From the NCBI RefSeq assembly GCF_008520305.1, contig NZ_ML703280.1:26154-90153 (forward strand): a DNA stretch of 64,000 nucleotides, given 5' to 3'. Below the pieces are notes generated by a model. The model was given only the letters and a program-made list of their open reading frames with translations. It was not told the origin of the DNA and searched no databases. The stretch is from Mesorhizobium sp. SARCC-RB16n. GTDB taxonomy: Bacteria > Pseudomonadota > Alphaproteobacteria > Rhizobiales > Rhizobiaceae. A program made the position numbers and the translations under genes. This document shows positions 15,978 through 24,503 of this stretch, piece by piece. The stretch's first letter is position 1; each line of letters begins with the position of its first letter.

Positions 15978-17112
15978 CTTTCGAGATCCTGTTCCACTGC
16001 TTGGTCCAGGCGTCCTCGTTGGTCGCCCAGTAGGTCGGATCGGCGAAGGTCAGCGACTTCATGGTGCCGGTCTTGTCGAATGCCGGCAGCTTCTCGATCT
16101 TCTCGGTCAGCTTGACCTTGTTCGGGTCCAGCGACGGCGGATAGCTCTGGCCTTCGGCCACTGCGATCGAGGTCGCCGGGTCGAGCATGAAGTTGATCAG
16201 TTCCTCGCACTCGGCCATCGGCGAGCCCTTCAGGATCAGCATGTCCTCCATCCAGGCATAGGAACCGGCCGGATCGAGATAGCCGATCGGGTGGCCCTGG
16301 TCCTGCAGCGCGGCGACGCGGCCCGACCACGCATCGGTCACCACGATCTCGCCCTTGGAGAGAAGGTCCATCAGCTCCGCTCCGGAGCTCCAGAACTTCT
16401 TGGCGAGGTCGCGCGTCTCGCGCACCTTGGCCCAGATGGCGTCCATGTCCTTGAGATTGTTGGGGTCCTGCCCGGTGGCGAGCGCCGCGTACCAGACGCG
16501 CGTCGTCATGTCGGAATAGCCGCCGACCTTGCCGGCATATTTCTTGTCGAGCAGCAGGGCCGCGCCCTTTTCCTTGGCCTCCTCCGGCGAGATCACCTTG
16601 GTGTTGTAGGCGATGCCCGTCGTGCCATAGTCGTAGGGCACGGCGGAAAGCTTGGGCGTCAGCTTGCGGAACGGCTCGATCATCGGCTGCAGCACATTCG
16701 CCATGTTGGGAATGTTGGCCTCGTTGATTTCCGAGGTCAGGCCGGCGTTCACATATTTGATGTAGTAGTTGACGCCCGAGGAATGGATGACCTGGTAGTC
16801 GCCTGGCTTGGCGGTCTTGATCTTGGTGATGATCTCGTCCTCGTCGCCGAACGTGCCCTGGACCACCTTGATCTTGGTCTTGGCCGTGTAGGGCTGGAAG
16901 GCGAACTTGTCGATTGCGTCCTGCACGGTGCCGCCCCAGCCATCGAAGCGAACCTCCTGGACCGCGGCGAGCGCCCGGCCCATCCACGGCATGGAAAGGC
17001 CCGCCGATGCCGCTGCGGCGGCGGTCAGTGTCAGGAAAGTGCGGCGGCTCAGGTCGCCATTGGCGTATCGATCATGCAGCCGTTCCAGCCGCTTCGTGGT
17101 GGTGAGTTTCAT
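15970..17112 (-). CDS. potD: Polyamine-type ABC transporter, substrate-binding protein (PotD-like)
   Basis: A 380-residue periplasmic binding protein. The N-terminus carries a twin-arginine signal (SRRTFL at 22-27, then TLTAAAAASAGLS), so it is probably folded before export. The mature chain has the two-lobe PotD/PotF layout (FDGWGGTVQDAIDK, YDYGTTGIAYNTKVIS, LINFMLDP). The start overlaps the stop of the second permease gene by four bases. It delivers ligand to the two permeases; polyamine specificity is inferred from family. Confidence 0.85.
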   Translation of the reverse strand: MKLTTTKRLERLHDRYANGDLSRRTFLTLTAAAAASAGLSMPWMGRALAAVQEVRFDGWGGTVQDAIDKFAFQPYTAKTKIKVVQGTFGDEDEIITKIKTAKPGDYQVIHSSGVNYYIKYVNAGLTSEINEANIPNMANVLQPMIEPFRKLTPKLSAVPYDYGTTGIAYNTKVISPEEAKEKGAALLLDKKYAGKVGGYSDMTTRVWYAALATGQDPNNLKDMDAIWAKVRETRDLAKKFWSSGAELMDLLSKGEIVVTDAWSGRVAALQDQGHPIGYLDPAGSYAWMEDMLILKGSPMAECEELINFMLDPATSIAVAEGQSYPPSLDPNKVKLTEKIEKLPAFDKTGTMKSLTFADPTYWATNEDAWTKQWNRISKGA

Positions 17113-17951
17113 TGTGTTTCCTCCTTTGGTTCGCCACGTCTTCTCAGTTTTGTCAGGCTTTGCAGGACCAGGCCGCCGATGAGCGGGATGCCGACGGTCA
17201 CCAGGATCATCACGGTGCCGAGCGCGTTGATTTCCGGGCTGATCGAGATCTTGAGCATCGAAAGGATCTGGGTGGGCATGGTCTCGACACCGGCCGGCCG
17301 CCAGAACAGGCTGGCCGAAGTGTTGTCGAACGAGATGGTGAAGGCGAGCAGGGCGCCGCCCACCACGGCCGGGATGAGCAGGGGCAGCGTGATCTCGCGG
17401 AAGGACGAAAAGCGCGAGGCGCCAAGCGACAATGCCGCCTCCTCATAGACGCGCCGGATGCCGATCATGCGCGCCTGGGCGATCAGCACCACATAGGGCA
17501 CGGCAAGCAGGATATGGCCAAGCACCAGCAGCAGCATCGTCCTGGGCTGGTCGACCGCCTTGATCAGCACCAGCAGGCCAACGCCGAGAATTGTTTCCGG
17601 CACCAGCGCCGGCAGGATCACCAGCGTGCTCAGCGCCTGCTTGCCGCGAAAATCGAAGCGCACCAGTGCAAACGCCGTGGTGACGCCGATGGCGGTGGTG
17701 ACGATCGCGGTCACCAATGCAATCCACAAGGACGTGCGGAAGGCGGCCAGCACCGCCTCATTGGCCATCAACTTGCCGTACCATTGCAGGCTGAAGCCGG
17801 TCATCGGGAAGCCGCCGAACATCGAGGCATTGAACGACAGGATCACTGTCGCCACGATCGGCGCGAACATGAAGATGTAGACGCAGACCGTGACGAATCC
17901 GGTCAGCCGCCACGCCCATCTGCCTTCCTGCTTGCGCCGTGTTTCTCTCAT
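17109..17951 (-). CDS. potC: Polyamine-type ABC transporter permease (PotC-like)
   Basis: A 280-residue inner-membrane permease with six predicted helices. The EAA loop, which docks the ATPase, is near residue 180 (YEEAALSLGASRFSSFREIT, then LPLLIPAVVGG). Its start codon lies inside a 17-base triplicated repeat that also carries the stop of the preceding gene; AAGGG about ten bases upstream is the likely ribosome site. Pairs with the PotB-like permease. Confidence 0.85.
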   Translation of the reverse strand: MRETRRKQEGRWAWRLTGFVTVCVYIFMFAPIVATVILSFNASMFGGFPMTGFSLQWYGKLMANEAVLAAFRTSLWIALVTAIVTTAIGVTTAFALVRFDFRGKQALSTLVILPALVPETILGVGLLVLIKAVDQPRTMLLLVLGHILLAVPYVVLIAQARMIGIRRVYEEAALSLGASRFSSFREITLPLLIPAVVGGALLAFTISFDNTSASLFWRPAGVETMPTQILSMLKISISPEINALGTVMILVTVGIPLIGGLVLQSLTKLRRRGEPKEETQ

Positions 17952-17996
17952 CCTCCCAATCCCTTCATCCGCCCAATCCCGTCATCCGCCCAGTCC
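17948..17996. repeat. Three tandem copies of a 17-base unit at the potB-potC junction
   Basis: TCATCCTCCCAATCC (17948), TCATCCGCCCAATCC (17965) and TCATCCGCCCAGTCC (17982) recur with a period of 17 bases. On the coding strand they read GGATTGGGCGGATGA. The array spans the stop codon of potB and the start codon of potC, so the 30-base spacer between the genes is itself repeat-derived. Confidence 0.85.
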
Positions 17997-18860
17997 TTTG
18001 ACGATCTGCGACATGCCCATGTAGCGCGTGTAGACGGCGGCGAATAAGCCGAGCACGATGAACAGCACGATCGAAAGCGTGGCGCCCATCGGCCAGTTCA
18101 GCTCGCCCATGATGGTGTCGTAGATCAGGTTGCCGAACAGCGCGTCGCGCCCCGAGCCGAGGAGCTGCGGCGTCACATAGCTGCCGGCGGCCAGCACGAA
18201 GCAGAGCAGCAGGCCCGCCGCCAGGCCGGGCAGCGACAGCGGCAGCGTGACCTCGCGGAACGCCTGCGCGCTGGTGCAGCCCATCGAGCGGGCCGCCGAA
18301 ATCAACGTTCGATCAATGCTTTCCAGGCTGACATAGACGTTGAGGATCATGTAGGGCAGCAGGAAATGCAGCATGCCCAGGATGACCGCCCCCTCATTGT
18401 AGAGCATCGGCAGCGGCTCGTTGATGATGCCCAGTTTCAGCAGCGCAACGTTGATGACGCCCTGTTCGCCCAGGATGTTGATCCAGGAAAAGGTGCGGAT
18501 GGTGAAGCTGATCCAGAACGGCACGATCAGCAGAAGCAGCAGCAGCCATTTGTGCCTGAAGGTCGTCGCCCAGATGAAATAGGCGGGGAAATAGCCGAGC
18601 ACCCCGCAGAGCGCCGCTGTAATGGCCCCGACCCTCAGCGTCTTCAGGAGGAAGCCGGAATAATAGCTGTCGGTGAGGAATTCGTGCCAGTTCGCCGTGG
18701 TCAGCGCGCTCGTTTCTACGCCGGCGGTGACGAAGGTGAAGAAGGTATAGCCGGCCATCACGGCGATCGGCAGCACCAGGAAGAAGATCAGCAGCAGGAG
18801 CACCGGCGCGACGAGCATCCAGGCCAGCCGTGGATCATACAATGTCCATCGTCGTTTCAT
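17982..18860 (-). CDS. potB: Polyamine-type ABC transporter permease (PotB-like)
   Basis: A 292-residue permease with a first helix after a short basic N-terminus (MKRRWTLYDPRLAWMLVAPV) and five more, plus the EAA loop AARSMGCTSAQAFREVTLPL. First gene of the operon potB-potC-potD-potA. The ATG at 18860 is taken; a GTG two codons upstream is possible. The promoter must lie in the 287 bases between 18861 and the epimerase gene, where no clear box was found. Confidence 0.85.
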   Translation of the reverse strand: MKRRWTLYDPRLAWMLVAPVLLLLIFFLVLPIAVMAGYTFFTFVTAGVETSALTTANWHEFLTDSYYSGFLLKTLRVGAITAALCGVLGYFPAYFIWATTFRHKWLLLLLLIVPFWISFTIRTFSWINILGEQGVINVALLKLGIINEPLPMLYNEGAVILGMLHFLLPYMILNVYVSLESIDRTLISAARSMGCTSAQAFREVTLPLSLPGLAAGLLLCFVLAAGSYVTPQLLGSGRDALFGNLIYDTIMGELNWPMGATLSIVLFIVLGLFAAVYTRYMGMSQIVKGLGG

Positions 18861-19147
18861 GATCACCCGGACGTCCGCGCTTTCTTTGAAGCGCTATTTT
18901 GTTCCCGGAGCCAAGATTGGGTGATTGAACGCGCGATGTCTACAGTCGGCGATTGAGCCAGTGGATTTCGGCGCATCACTGGCCGCAGTAGACGCCGGAA
19001 CTGATGGGCGGATGGAATCACAACGCCGAGGCATGACCGAATTTTACCGGCGGCAAATCGGCGCGGGAAGCGCCTGGTCGGGGAACTGAGCGGGCAGGGG
19101 ACGCACACGCCCCAGCCACATCGTCGCCCCGCCTCGGCGGGTTGGCT

Positions 19148-20110
19148 TCAGGCGCCGAAGTAGCCCGGCCGGTTGATATCGGCGATCAGCCCCGGCTTGC
19201 CTGGTTGCCACCCGAGCCGTTCTCGCGTCCGCTGGCTTGACGCCGGGTTGTCGGCGGCAACAAAGGGCGCGAGCCAGCTGAATTGTCCCGCCCCCTCCCG
19301 TGCTGTCTTGGCGGCGACCGGCACGCCCAACCGACTGCCAATCACATCCGCGATCGCGCGAAACGCCACGCCCTCATCGGCGACACCATGATACCTGGCG
19401 CCTGCCGTGCCCTTCTCCAATGCCAATCGGAAGAGATAAGCAGCATCGAGGCGGTGCACGGCGGGCCAGCGATTGCTTCCGTCGCCCAGATAGGCCGAGA
19501 CGCGCTTCTTGCGCGCAATGCCGATCAACTGCGCGATGAGACCCGTGTCGCCGTCGCCGTGGACCGACGGCGGCAGTCGGACGATCGACGCGCGTACCCC
19601 GCGCGACGCCCATACCTGCACCGCCTTCTCCGAAGCGGCCCGACTGGCCCCCGGGGAGCGCGGATCGGGTGCATCCTCCTCTGTCATCGCGCCGCTGGGA
19701 ACCAGACCCATGGTGCCGAAGGTAACGACCAGCGGCCGCCCCGAGCCTTCGAGTGCCGAGCCGAGCGCGTCGATGGCGCGCCGATCCGCTTCACTGCTGA
19801 CTGCCAGGAACCGCGAGATGATACCGCCTGGAAGACCACCGAACAGGATCCGAAGACGCCCGCCAATCGTCATTTTGGAGAGGCCGTGCATATAGGCGAG
19901 GTGGATCACGCCGTCCGCGGCCGCCGCCCCCGCGCGCAAGCTCGCCACGTCGTCGATCGAGCCGTGATGCGCTTGTGCGCCGGCGGCGGCCAGGGATTTG
20001 GCCGCCGCGTCCGAACGCGCCAGCCCGACCACCTGATGGCCGGCGCCTATCAATTCCTGAACGACGGCCGAGCCGATGAACCCGGTCGCCCCGGTTACGA
20101 AGACACGCAT
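19148..20110 (-). CDS. NAD-dependent epimerase/dehydratase family protein
   Basis: A 320-residue extended SDR. The N-terminal MRVFVTGATGFIGSAVVQEL has the TGxxGxxG nucleotide-binding loop, followed by GLARSDAAAKSLAAAGAQAH and a stretch DVASLRAGAAAADGVIHLA. The expected YxxxK catalytic pair is replaced: the sequence reads SPGASRAASEKAVQ, so Tyr is missing although Lys is present. Relatives act as NAD(P)H-dependent reductases or remain uncharacterised. It is divergent from the AraC-family gene, 150 bases away, which probably controls it. Confidence 0.82.
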   Translation of the reverse strand: MRVFVTGATGFIGSAVVQELIGAGHQVVGLARSDAAAKSLAAAGAQAHHGSIDDVASLRAGAAAADGVIHLAYMHGLSKMTIGGRLRILFGGLPGGIISRFLAVSSEADRRAIDALGSALEGSGRPLVVTFGTMGLVPSGAMTEEDAPDPRSPGASRAASEKAVQVWASRGVRASIVRLPPSVHGDGDTGLIAQLIGIARKKRVSAYLGDGSNRWPAVHRLDAAYLFRLALEKGTAGARYHGVADEGVAFRAIADVIGSRLGVPVAAKTAREGAGQFSWLAPFVAADNPASSQRTRERLGWQPGKPGLIADINRPGYFGA

Positions 20111-20212
20111 CTGGATATCCTGTTCTGCCGCGACCCGGCCTTGATGGCGCGGCCGTTGTTGTTTTCACCGAGCAGTCAGTCGCCCCTATCCAGATCTTTA
20201 CCGCGGAACATT

Positions 20213-20237
20213 CGGAGTATATATAATCAAGACTCCG
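20213..20237. promoter_or_regulatory. Inverted repeat in the epimerase/AraC intergenic region
   Basis: CGGAGT (20213-20218) and ACTCCG (20232-20237) flank an AT-rich 13-base centre containing TATATAAT, a possible -10 box for the AraC gene starting at 20261. The position suits an operator controlling one or both divergent genes. Confidence 0.4.
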
Positions 20238-20260
20238 GGTTTGTTTATCAGGCGTCCAAA

Positions 20261-21166
20261 ATGGATCCATTATCCCAAATCATCGCACTGTCGAAGCCGC
20301 AAGCGCTGGCGTGGCGGGTCATCGAGGCACACGACGCCTGGTGCATCCGTTTCCCGACGACAGACGTGGTCGTCTTCGGCCAGGTGATCGAAGGAAGATG
20401 CCAGGTGGAACTGGCGGACGGTGCGCAAATGGACATTCAGGCCGGCGATTTCCTGCTGCTGGCGTCTCCGTCTTCCTGGACAATGGGTACCTCCGGCAGC
20501 GGGCGCGCCGTCGACTTCAAATCCGTCGTCGACGACCCTGCATGCCTGATTTCGTCGGCATGCGACCCGACGATCACGCGGTTCATCGCGGGCGCCTTCG
20601 TTTTCGCGGCGCCCAACGCTGACCTGCTGACGGGGTTGATGCACCCCGTCATCCATGTGCGCGGCGCCAACATCGTGGCGGACCGTTTGGAGGCGTTGCT
20701 GAGGATTCTGGGAGACGAGGCCCTGGCGAGCCGGCCGGGTCGGTCGCTGATCCTCGACCGGCTGCTGGAGATCATGCTGGTCGAATCTCTTCGGCATCGG
20801 GCTGGCGATCTTGCTGGGGCGAAGCGAGGCCTTCTAGCCGGTCTGGAGGACGTACACATCGGTGCGGCTCTGCGGCTGATGCACCAGGAGGTCCAGCGGC
20901 CGTGGACGGTCGCCATGCTGGCGCGGCAGGTGGGTATGTCCCGGTCGTCATTCGCGGCGCGTTTCACAGAAACCTTGGGGACGCCCCCCATGGACTATCT
21001 TTTGAACTGGCGCATGAACCTCGCCAAGGCCGCCCTTACGTCGTCAAAGAAACCCATGTCCGAGATCGCGGAACTGGCTGGCTATCAGTCGGTCAGCGCG
21101 TTCAGCACGGCATTCAGCCGCGCGACCGGCTGCTCTCCGACCGCGTATATGCGAATGTCGGCCTAA
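20261..21166 (+). CDS. AraC-family transcriptional regulator
   Basis: A 301-residue regulator with an N-terminal cupin-like sensor of the AraC_binding_2 or CupinN type (VVVFGQVIEGRCQVELADGA, DIQAGDFLLLASP) and a C-terminal AraC DNA-binding domain (about 200-298) with two helix-turn-helices (WTVAMLARQVGMSRSSFAAR; MSEIAELAGYQSVSAFSTAF). The ATG at 20261 is the first methionine before the sensor domain; the frame is open far upstream without homology. The divergent epimerase gene is its likely target. Confidence 0.85.
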   Translation: MDPLSQIIALSKPQALAWRVIEAHDAWCIRFPTTDVVVFGQVIEGRCQVELADGAQMDIQAGDFLLLASPSSWTMGTSGSGRAVDFKSVVDDPACLISSACDPTITRFIAGAFVFAAPNADLLTGLMHPVIHVRGANIVADRLEALLRILGDEALASRPGRSLILDRLLEIMLVESLRHRAGDLAGAKRGLLAGLEDVHIGAALRLMHQEVQRPWTVAMLARQVGMSRSSFAARFTETLGTPPMDYLLNWRMNLAKAALTSSKKPMSEIAELAGYQSVSAFSTAFSRATGCSPTAYMRMSA

Positions 21167-21236
21167 TGATCGCGGGCGCGGCTCCGTGCCGGCGCCCTCT
21201 TGCCAATCGATATCAAGGCGTGGCGTTGCCCTGGCC

Positions 21237-23123
21237 TCAGCCCTTCGAGATGCCGCGCGCGATCAGCCGGGCAAGGCGTTCGGAAAAAGCCCTGGCGTCG
21301 GCAGGCTTGTCGCCGTCGAGCACGCGCGCCTCGTCGTAGAGGAGGTGGGCCGCGTCGTCCTTGAAGGCCTGCTCGTCTTCGCCGAGGCCGGCGAGCGCCA
21401 GGACGCGCTCGTGGCGGGGGTTGATTTCGAGGATCGGCTTGGCCGTCTTGTCCAGGCGGCCGGCGGCGTTGAGCAGTCGCTCGAACTGCCGGTCGGGACC
21501 GTGTTCGGGCGCGACCAGGCAGACCGCGCTTTCGGTCAGCCGATCGGAGGCCTTCACGTCGGAGACGGCATCGCCGAGAGCGGTCTTGACGAAGGCCAGG
21601 AAGCCATCGACTTCGGGCGTCGCCGCCGTGTCCGGCTTCTTTGCCTCGTCGAGCAGCGGGATTTCGGAAAGCTCCGCCCCGCCCTGCGTCACCGACTTGA
21701 ACGGCTTGCCGTCGAATTCCGGCGCCATCGACGTCCAGAAACTGTCGACCGGATCGGTCAAGAGCAGCACCTCGATGCCGCGTGCCTTGAAACCTTCGAG
21801 CTGCGGCGAGGCCTCGAGCCGCGCGCGGTCGTCGCCGGCCATGAAGAAGATCGCCTTCTGGCCCTCCTTCATCGCCGAGACATAGCCGGCAAGGCCGCGC
21901 CAGCCTTCGCCCGAGGCCGTCGAACGGAAGCGGGCGAGCTTCAAGAGCTGCTCGCGCCGCTCGTAATCCTCGTACAGCCCTTCCTTGAGGACGACGCCGA
22001 AATTCTCCCAGATTTTCCCGTAAGCCTCGACTTCGTTTTCCGCCAGTTTGGTCAGGTCGCCGAGCACGCGGTTGGTCAGGCCCTTGCGGATCGAGGCCAG
22101 CAGCGGGCTTTCCTGGATCATCTCGCGCGAGACATTGAGCGGAAGGTCGGCGGAATCGACCAGCCCGCGTATGAAGCGCAAATAGCGCGGCAACAAATCG
22201 GCCTCGTCGGTTATGAAGACGCGGCGCACATAGAGCTTCATGCGGCCCTTGCGGTCCTGGTCGAAGAGATCGAAGGGACGCGAGCCGGGCACGAAGGCGA
22301 GCACGCTGTATTCCTGCCGGCCTTCGGCGCGGAAATGGATCGTGGCGGCCGGCTCGTCATACTGGCCGGAGAGGCCGCGGTAGAAGTCGGTGTATTCCTC
22401 GGGCTTGATCTCGCTTTTCGGCCTGACCCAAAGGGCCGTGCCATCAGCGATGTCGCGCGGCTCGGCGCCCGGTTTCTCGATGAGCGTGATCGGCACAGGC
22501 ACGTGGCCCGACTGCGACTTGGCTAGCTGCTCGAGACGGTAGGATCCGGTGTAGGACACGGCGTCGTCCATCAGATGCAGCACGACGCGGGTGCCGCGTT
22601 TGGGTGCGGCTTCGAGCGGGGCGGGCGCGATTTCGTAGGAACCCTTGCCGTCGGACGACCAGCGCCAGGCCTCATTGCTTCCCGCCAGGCGGCTGATGAC
22701 GTCGACCCGCTCTGCGACCATGAAGGCGGAGTAGAAGCCGACGCCGAACTGGCCGATGAGCTGTGTGTCCTCGGTGCCGGAGCCGACGCGCTCGATGAAG
22801 GCGCGCGTGCCCGAGCGGGCGATCGTGCCCAGCGCCTCCGTCATGTCGTCGCGGCTCATGCCGATGCCGTTGTCCTCGACGGTGATCAGCTTGCCGTCGG
22901 GATCGGCCGAGATCGAGATGCGCGGCTTGGGATCGTCGGCCAGCAATTCCGGATGGCTGACGGCCTCGAAGCGCAGCTTCTCGCAGGCGTCGGCGGCGTT
23001 GGAGATCAGTTCGCGCAGGAAGACGTCCTTGTCGGAATAGACCGAGTGCACCATCATGTGCAGCAGCCGCGAAACATCCGCCTCGAACACCTTGGTTTCC
23101 GTCGCTTTTGTGTCTGTCGTCAT
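21237..23123 (-). CDS. htpG: Molecular chaperone HtpG (Hsp90)
   Basis: The 628-residue product matches bacterial Hsp90 over its whole length. The N-terminal GHKL ATPase has FLRELISNAADACEKLRFEA, VEDNGIGM and the lid segment IGQFGVGFYSAFM; then the middle client domain (YVRRVFITDEADLLPRYLRF) and C-terminal dimerisation domain. The start at 23123 follows GGGAAACTCGGA and matches the HtpG start; a frame extension of 21 codons has no homology. Cytosolic ATP-dependent chaperone for stress and late folding. It is monocistronic here, and a repeat array lies upstream. Confidence 0.95.
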   Translation of the reverse strand: MTTDTKATETKVFEADVSRLLHMMVHSVYSDKDVFLRELISNAADACEKLRFEAVSHPELLADDPKPRISISADPDGKLITVEDNGIGMSRDDMTEALGTIARSGTRAFIERVGSGTEDTQLIGQFGVGFYSAFMVAERVDVISRLAGSNEAWRWSSDGKGSYEIAPAPLEAAPKRGTRVVLHLMDDAVSYTGSYRLEQLAKSQSGHVPVPITLIEKPGAEPRDIADGTALWVRPKSEIKPEEYTDFYRGLSGQYDEPAATIHFRAEGRQEYSVLAFVPGSRPFDLFDQDRKGRMKLYVRRVFITDEADLLPRYLRFIRGLVDSADLPLNVSREMIQESPLLASIRKGLTNRVLGDLTKLAENEVEAYGKIWENFGVVLKEGLYEDYERREQLLKLARFRSTASGEGWRGLAGYVSAMKEGQKAIFFMAGDDRARLEASPQLEGFKARGIEVLLLTDPVDSFWTSMAPEFDGKPFKSVTQGGAELSEIPLLDEAKKPDTAATPEVDGFLAFVKTALGDAVSDVKASDRLTESAVCLVAPEHGPDRQFERLLNAAGRLDKTAKPILEINPRHERVLALAGLGEDEQAFKDDAAHLLYDEARVLDGDKPADARAFSERLARLIARGISKG

Positions 23124-23293
23124 TCCGAGTTTCCCACGCTGTTCATCCGCCCGCCGCGCCATGCACGATCCAGGTTCGTCCTTCAACCATTTTCAATTGC
23201 TCTGGCGACTCTGTTCAAAGGCCAGCGCGCCGACAATATCGTGACGCGATGCGCAGGCCGCAAGGGGCGGAATCGGCGCTGACGGCGAAACAG

Positions 23294-23464
23294 CCAATCT
23301 CCCCCCTCGTGGGGGAGATGCCCGGCAGGGCAGAGGGGGGCGCGAAGGATCTCGGCCTTGCCGCACTATCACACTGGGAGTAGCACGAGCGTCGACTGAG
23401 ACGTCGGCGGGACAGCGCCCCCCTCTGGCCTGCCGGCCATCTCCCCCACGAGTGGGGAGATTGG
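23294..23464. repeat. Pair of inverted copies of a 50-base palindromic repeat
   Basis: Copy one (23294-23344) runs from CCAATCTCCCCCCTCGTGGG to GGGGGGCGC. Copy two (23415-23464) is its near-exact reverse complement. Each copy contains its own hairpin (TCTCCCC pairing with GGGGAGA). Seventy bases of unrelated DNA lie between. The same pair, in opposite order, is at 43519-43678. The region 23124-23482 between htpG and the next gene holds nothing else recognisable. Confidence 0.85.
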
Positions 23465-23482
23465 CAGCATCGGCGCCGCGTC

Positions 23483-24367
23483 TTACTTACCTGCCATGTG
23501 GTCGGCCAGCGTCTGCGCCTGGGCAAGCAGCGCGGGGAAGACGGGGCTGTCAGGCAGGTTCTTGCCCATGCAGGCGCGGAAGTCGCTGTCGCCTTTTGCC
23601 CAGGCGGCGTCGGCGGCATCGGATGTATTCTGGTCGCTGTCGTCGGTGGCCTGCTTGACCAGTTTCTGCGCGGCGGCGTCGGCGGCGGTCCACACCGCGT
23701 CGCAGGCCGCGATCCTCGGGACGGGCGGTGTCGCGGGCGCCTCGGCGATCATGACGCTGTTGCCCTTGACGACCGTGACGACGACCTCCTGATCGTAGTT
23801 CGGCCCGACATCCTGTGCCCAGCCGCCGAGGCGGGCGATCGCCATGTCGGCGCCGTCAGGCTTCTTCAGCGCAAAGTCGAGCGTGCCGGTGAAAGCGGCG
23901 TCGCTGCCGATGGCCTGGGTGTAGAAGGCATCGAGCTTCAGCGCCGCGTCGAAACTGGTTGGCAGCTTGAGATCGGCATCCGTCTCGGCGGCGCGCGATT
24001 GCAGCCAGCGCTCGACCAGCCCGCGCGTCGACACCACGATGCTGGGGCCGTCCTCGGTGCCGTGGCGAAGTCCGTCCAGCATGCCGAAGCCGACATCGGA
24101 GGAACTGAGGCTTTCGATATTGATCGTGCCGGCCGCCGGAAAATCCTTGACCGTGAAGGGGCCGAGAAGCGTGGAAAGGCGCTTTTCGAGATCGGCGCGG
24201 GCCTTTTCATTGGCCGCATCGAGCGTTTCCACGGGGGCGTTCGCGCTTTCCATCGCGGCGATGGCTGATATCGCCTTGTCGCGCGCGGCGATGTAGTCGT
24301 CCTCCGGCGAAGCCGCATAGGCAGCACCGCTCGCCAGCGCGAACACCAAAGTCCAGACCAGACGCAT
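23483..24367 (-). CDS. Secreted protein, unknown function
   Basis: A 294-residue protein with a signal peptide (MRLVWTLVFALASGAAYA, cleavage at AYA-AS). The mature chain is acidic, opens with a helix (AARDKAISAIAAMESANAPV), then a beta-rich core, and has a C-terminal part with two cysteines (RIAACDAVWTAAD and DFRACMGKNLPDS). I recognise no family. The start is fixed by GGAGG upstream of ATG 24367. Divergent from the ABC exporter gene, with 136 bases between. Confidence 0.7.
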   Translation of the reverse strand: MRLVWTLVFALASGAAYAASPEDDYIAARDKAISAIAAMESANAPVETLDAANEKARADLEKRLSTLLGPFTVKDFPAAGTINIESLSSSDVGFGMLDGLRHGTEDGPSIVVSTRGLVERWLQSRAAETDADLKLPTSFDAALKLDAFYTQAIGSDAAFTGTLDFALKKPDGADMAIARLGGWAQDVGPNYDQEVVVTVVKGNSVMIAEAPATPPVPRIAACDAVWTAADAAAQKLVKQATDDSDQNTSDAADAAWAKGDSDFRACMGKNLPDSPVFPALLAQAQTLADHMAGK

Positions 24368-24503
24368 CGTGGAACCTCCGTTTCGCAAGCTCTTCGCGTG
24401 GCTTGGTGGCGATTGTGCGGCGGTGAAGCCCTGGCGAGCTTGCCGCTGGCCGGGATGCTAGAACAGCCTTGGCACGGCCGGAAGTCGTCATATCAGGAGG
24501 ACA

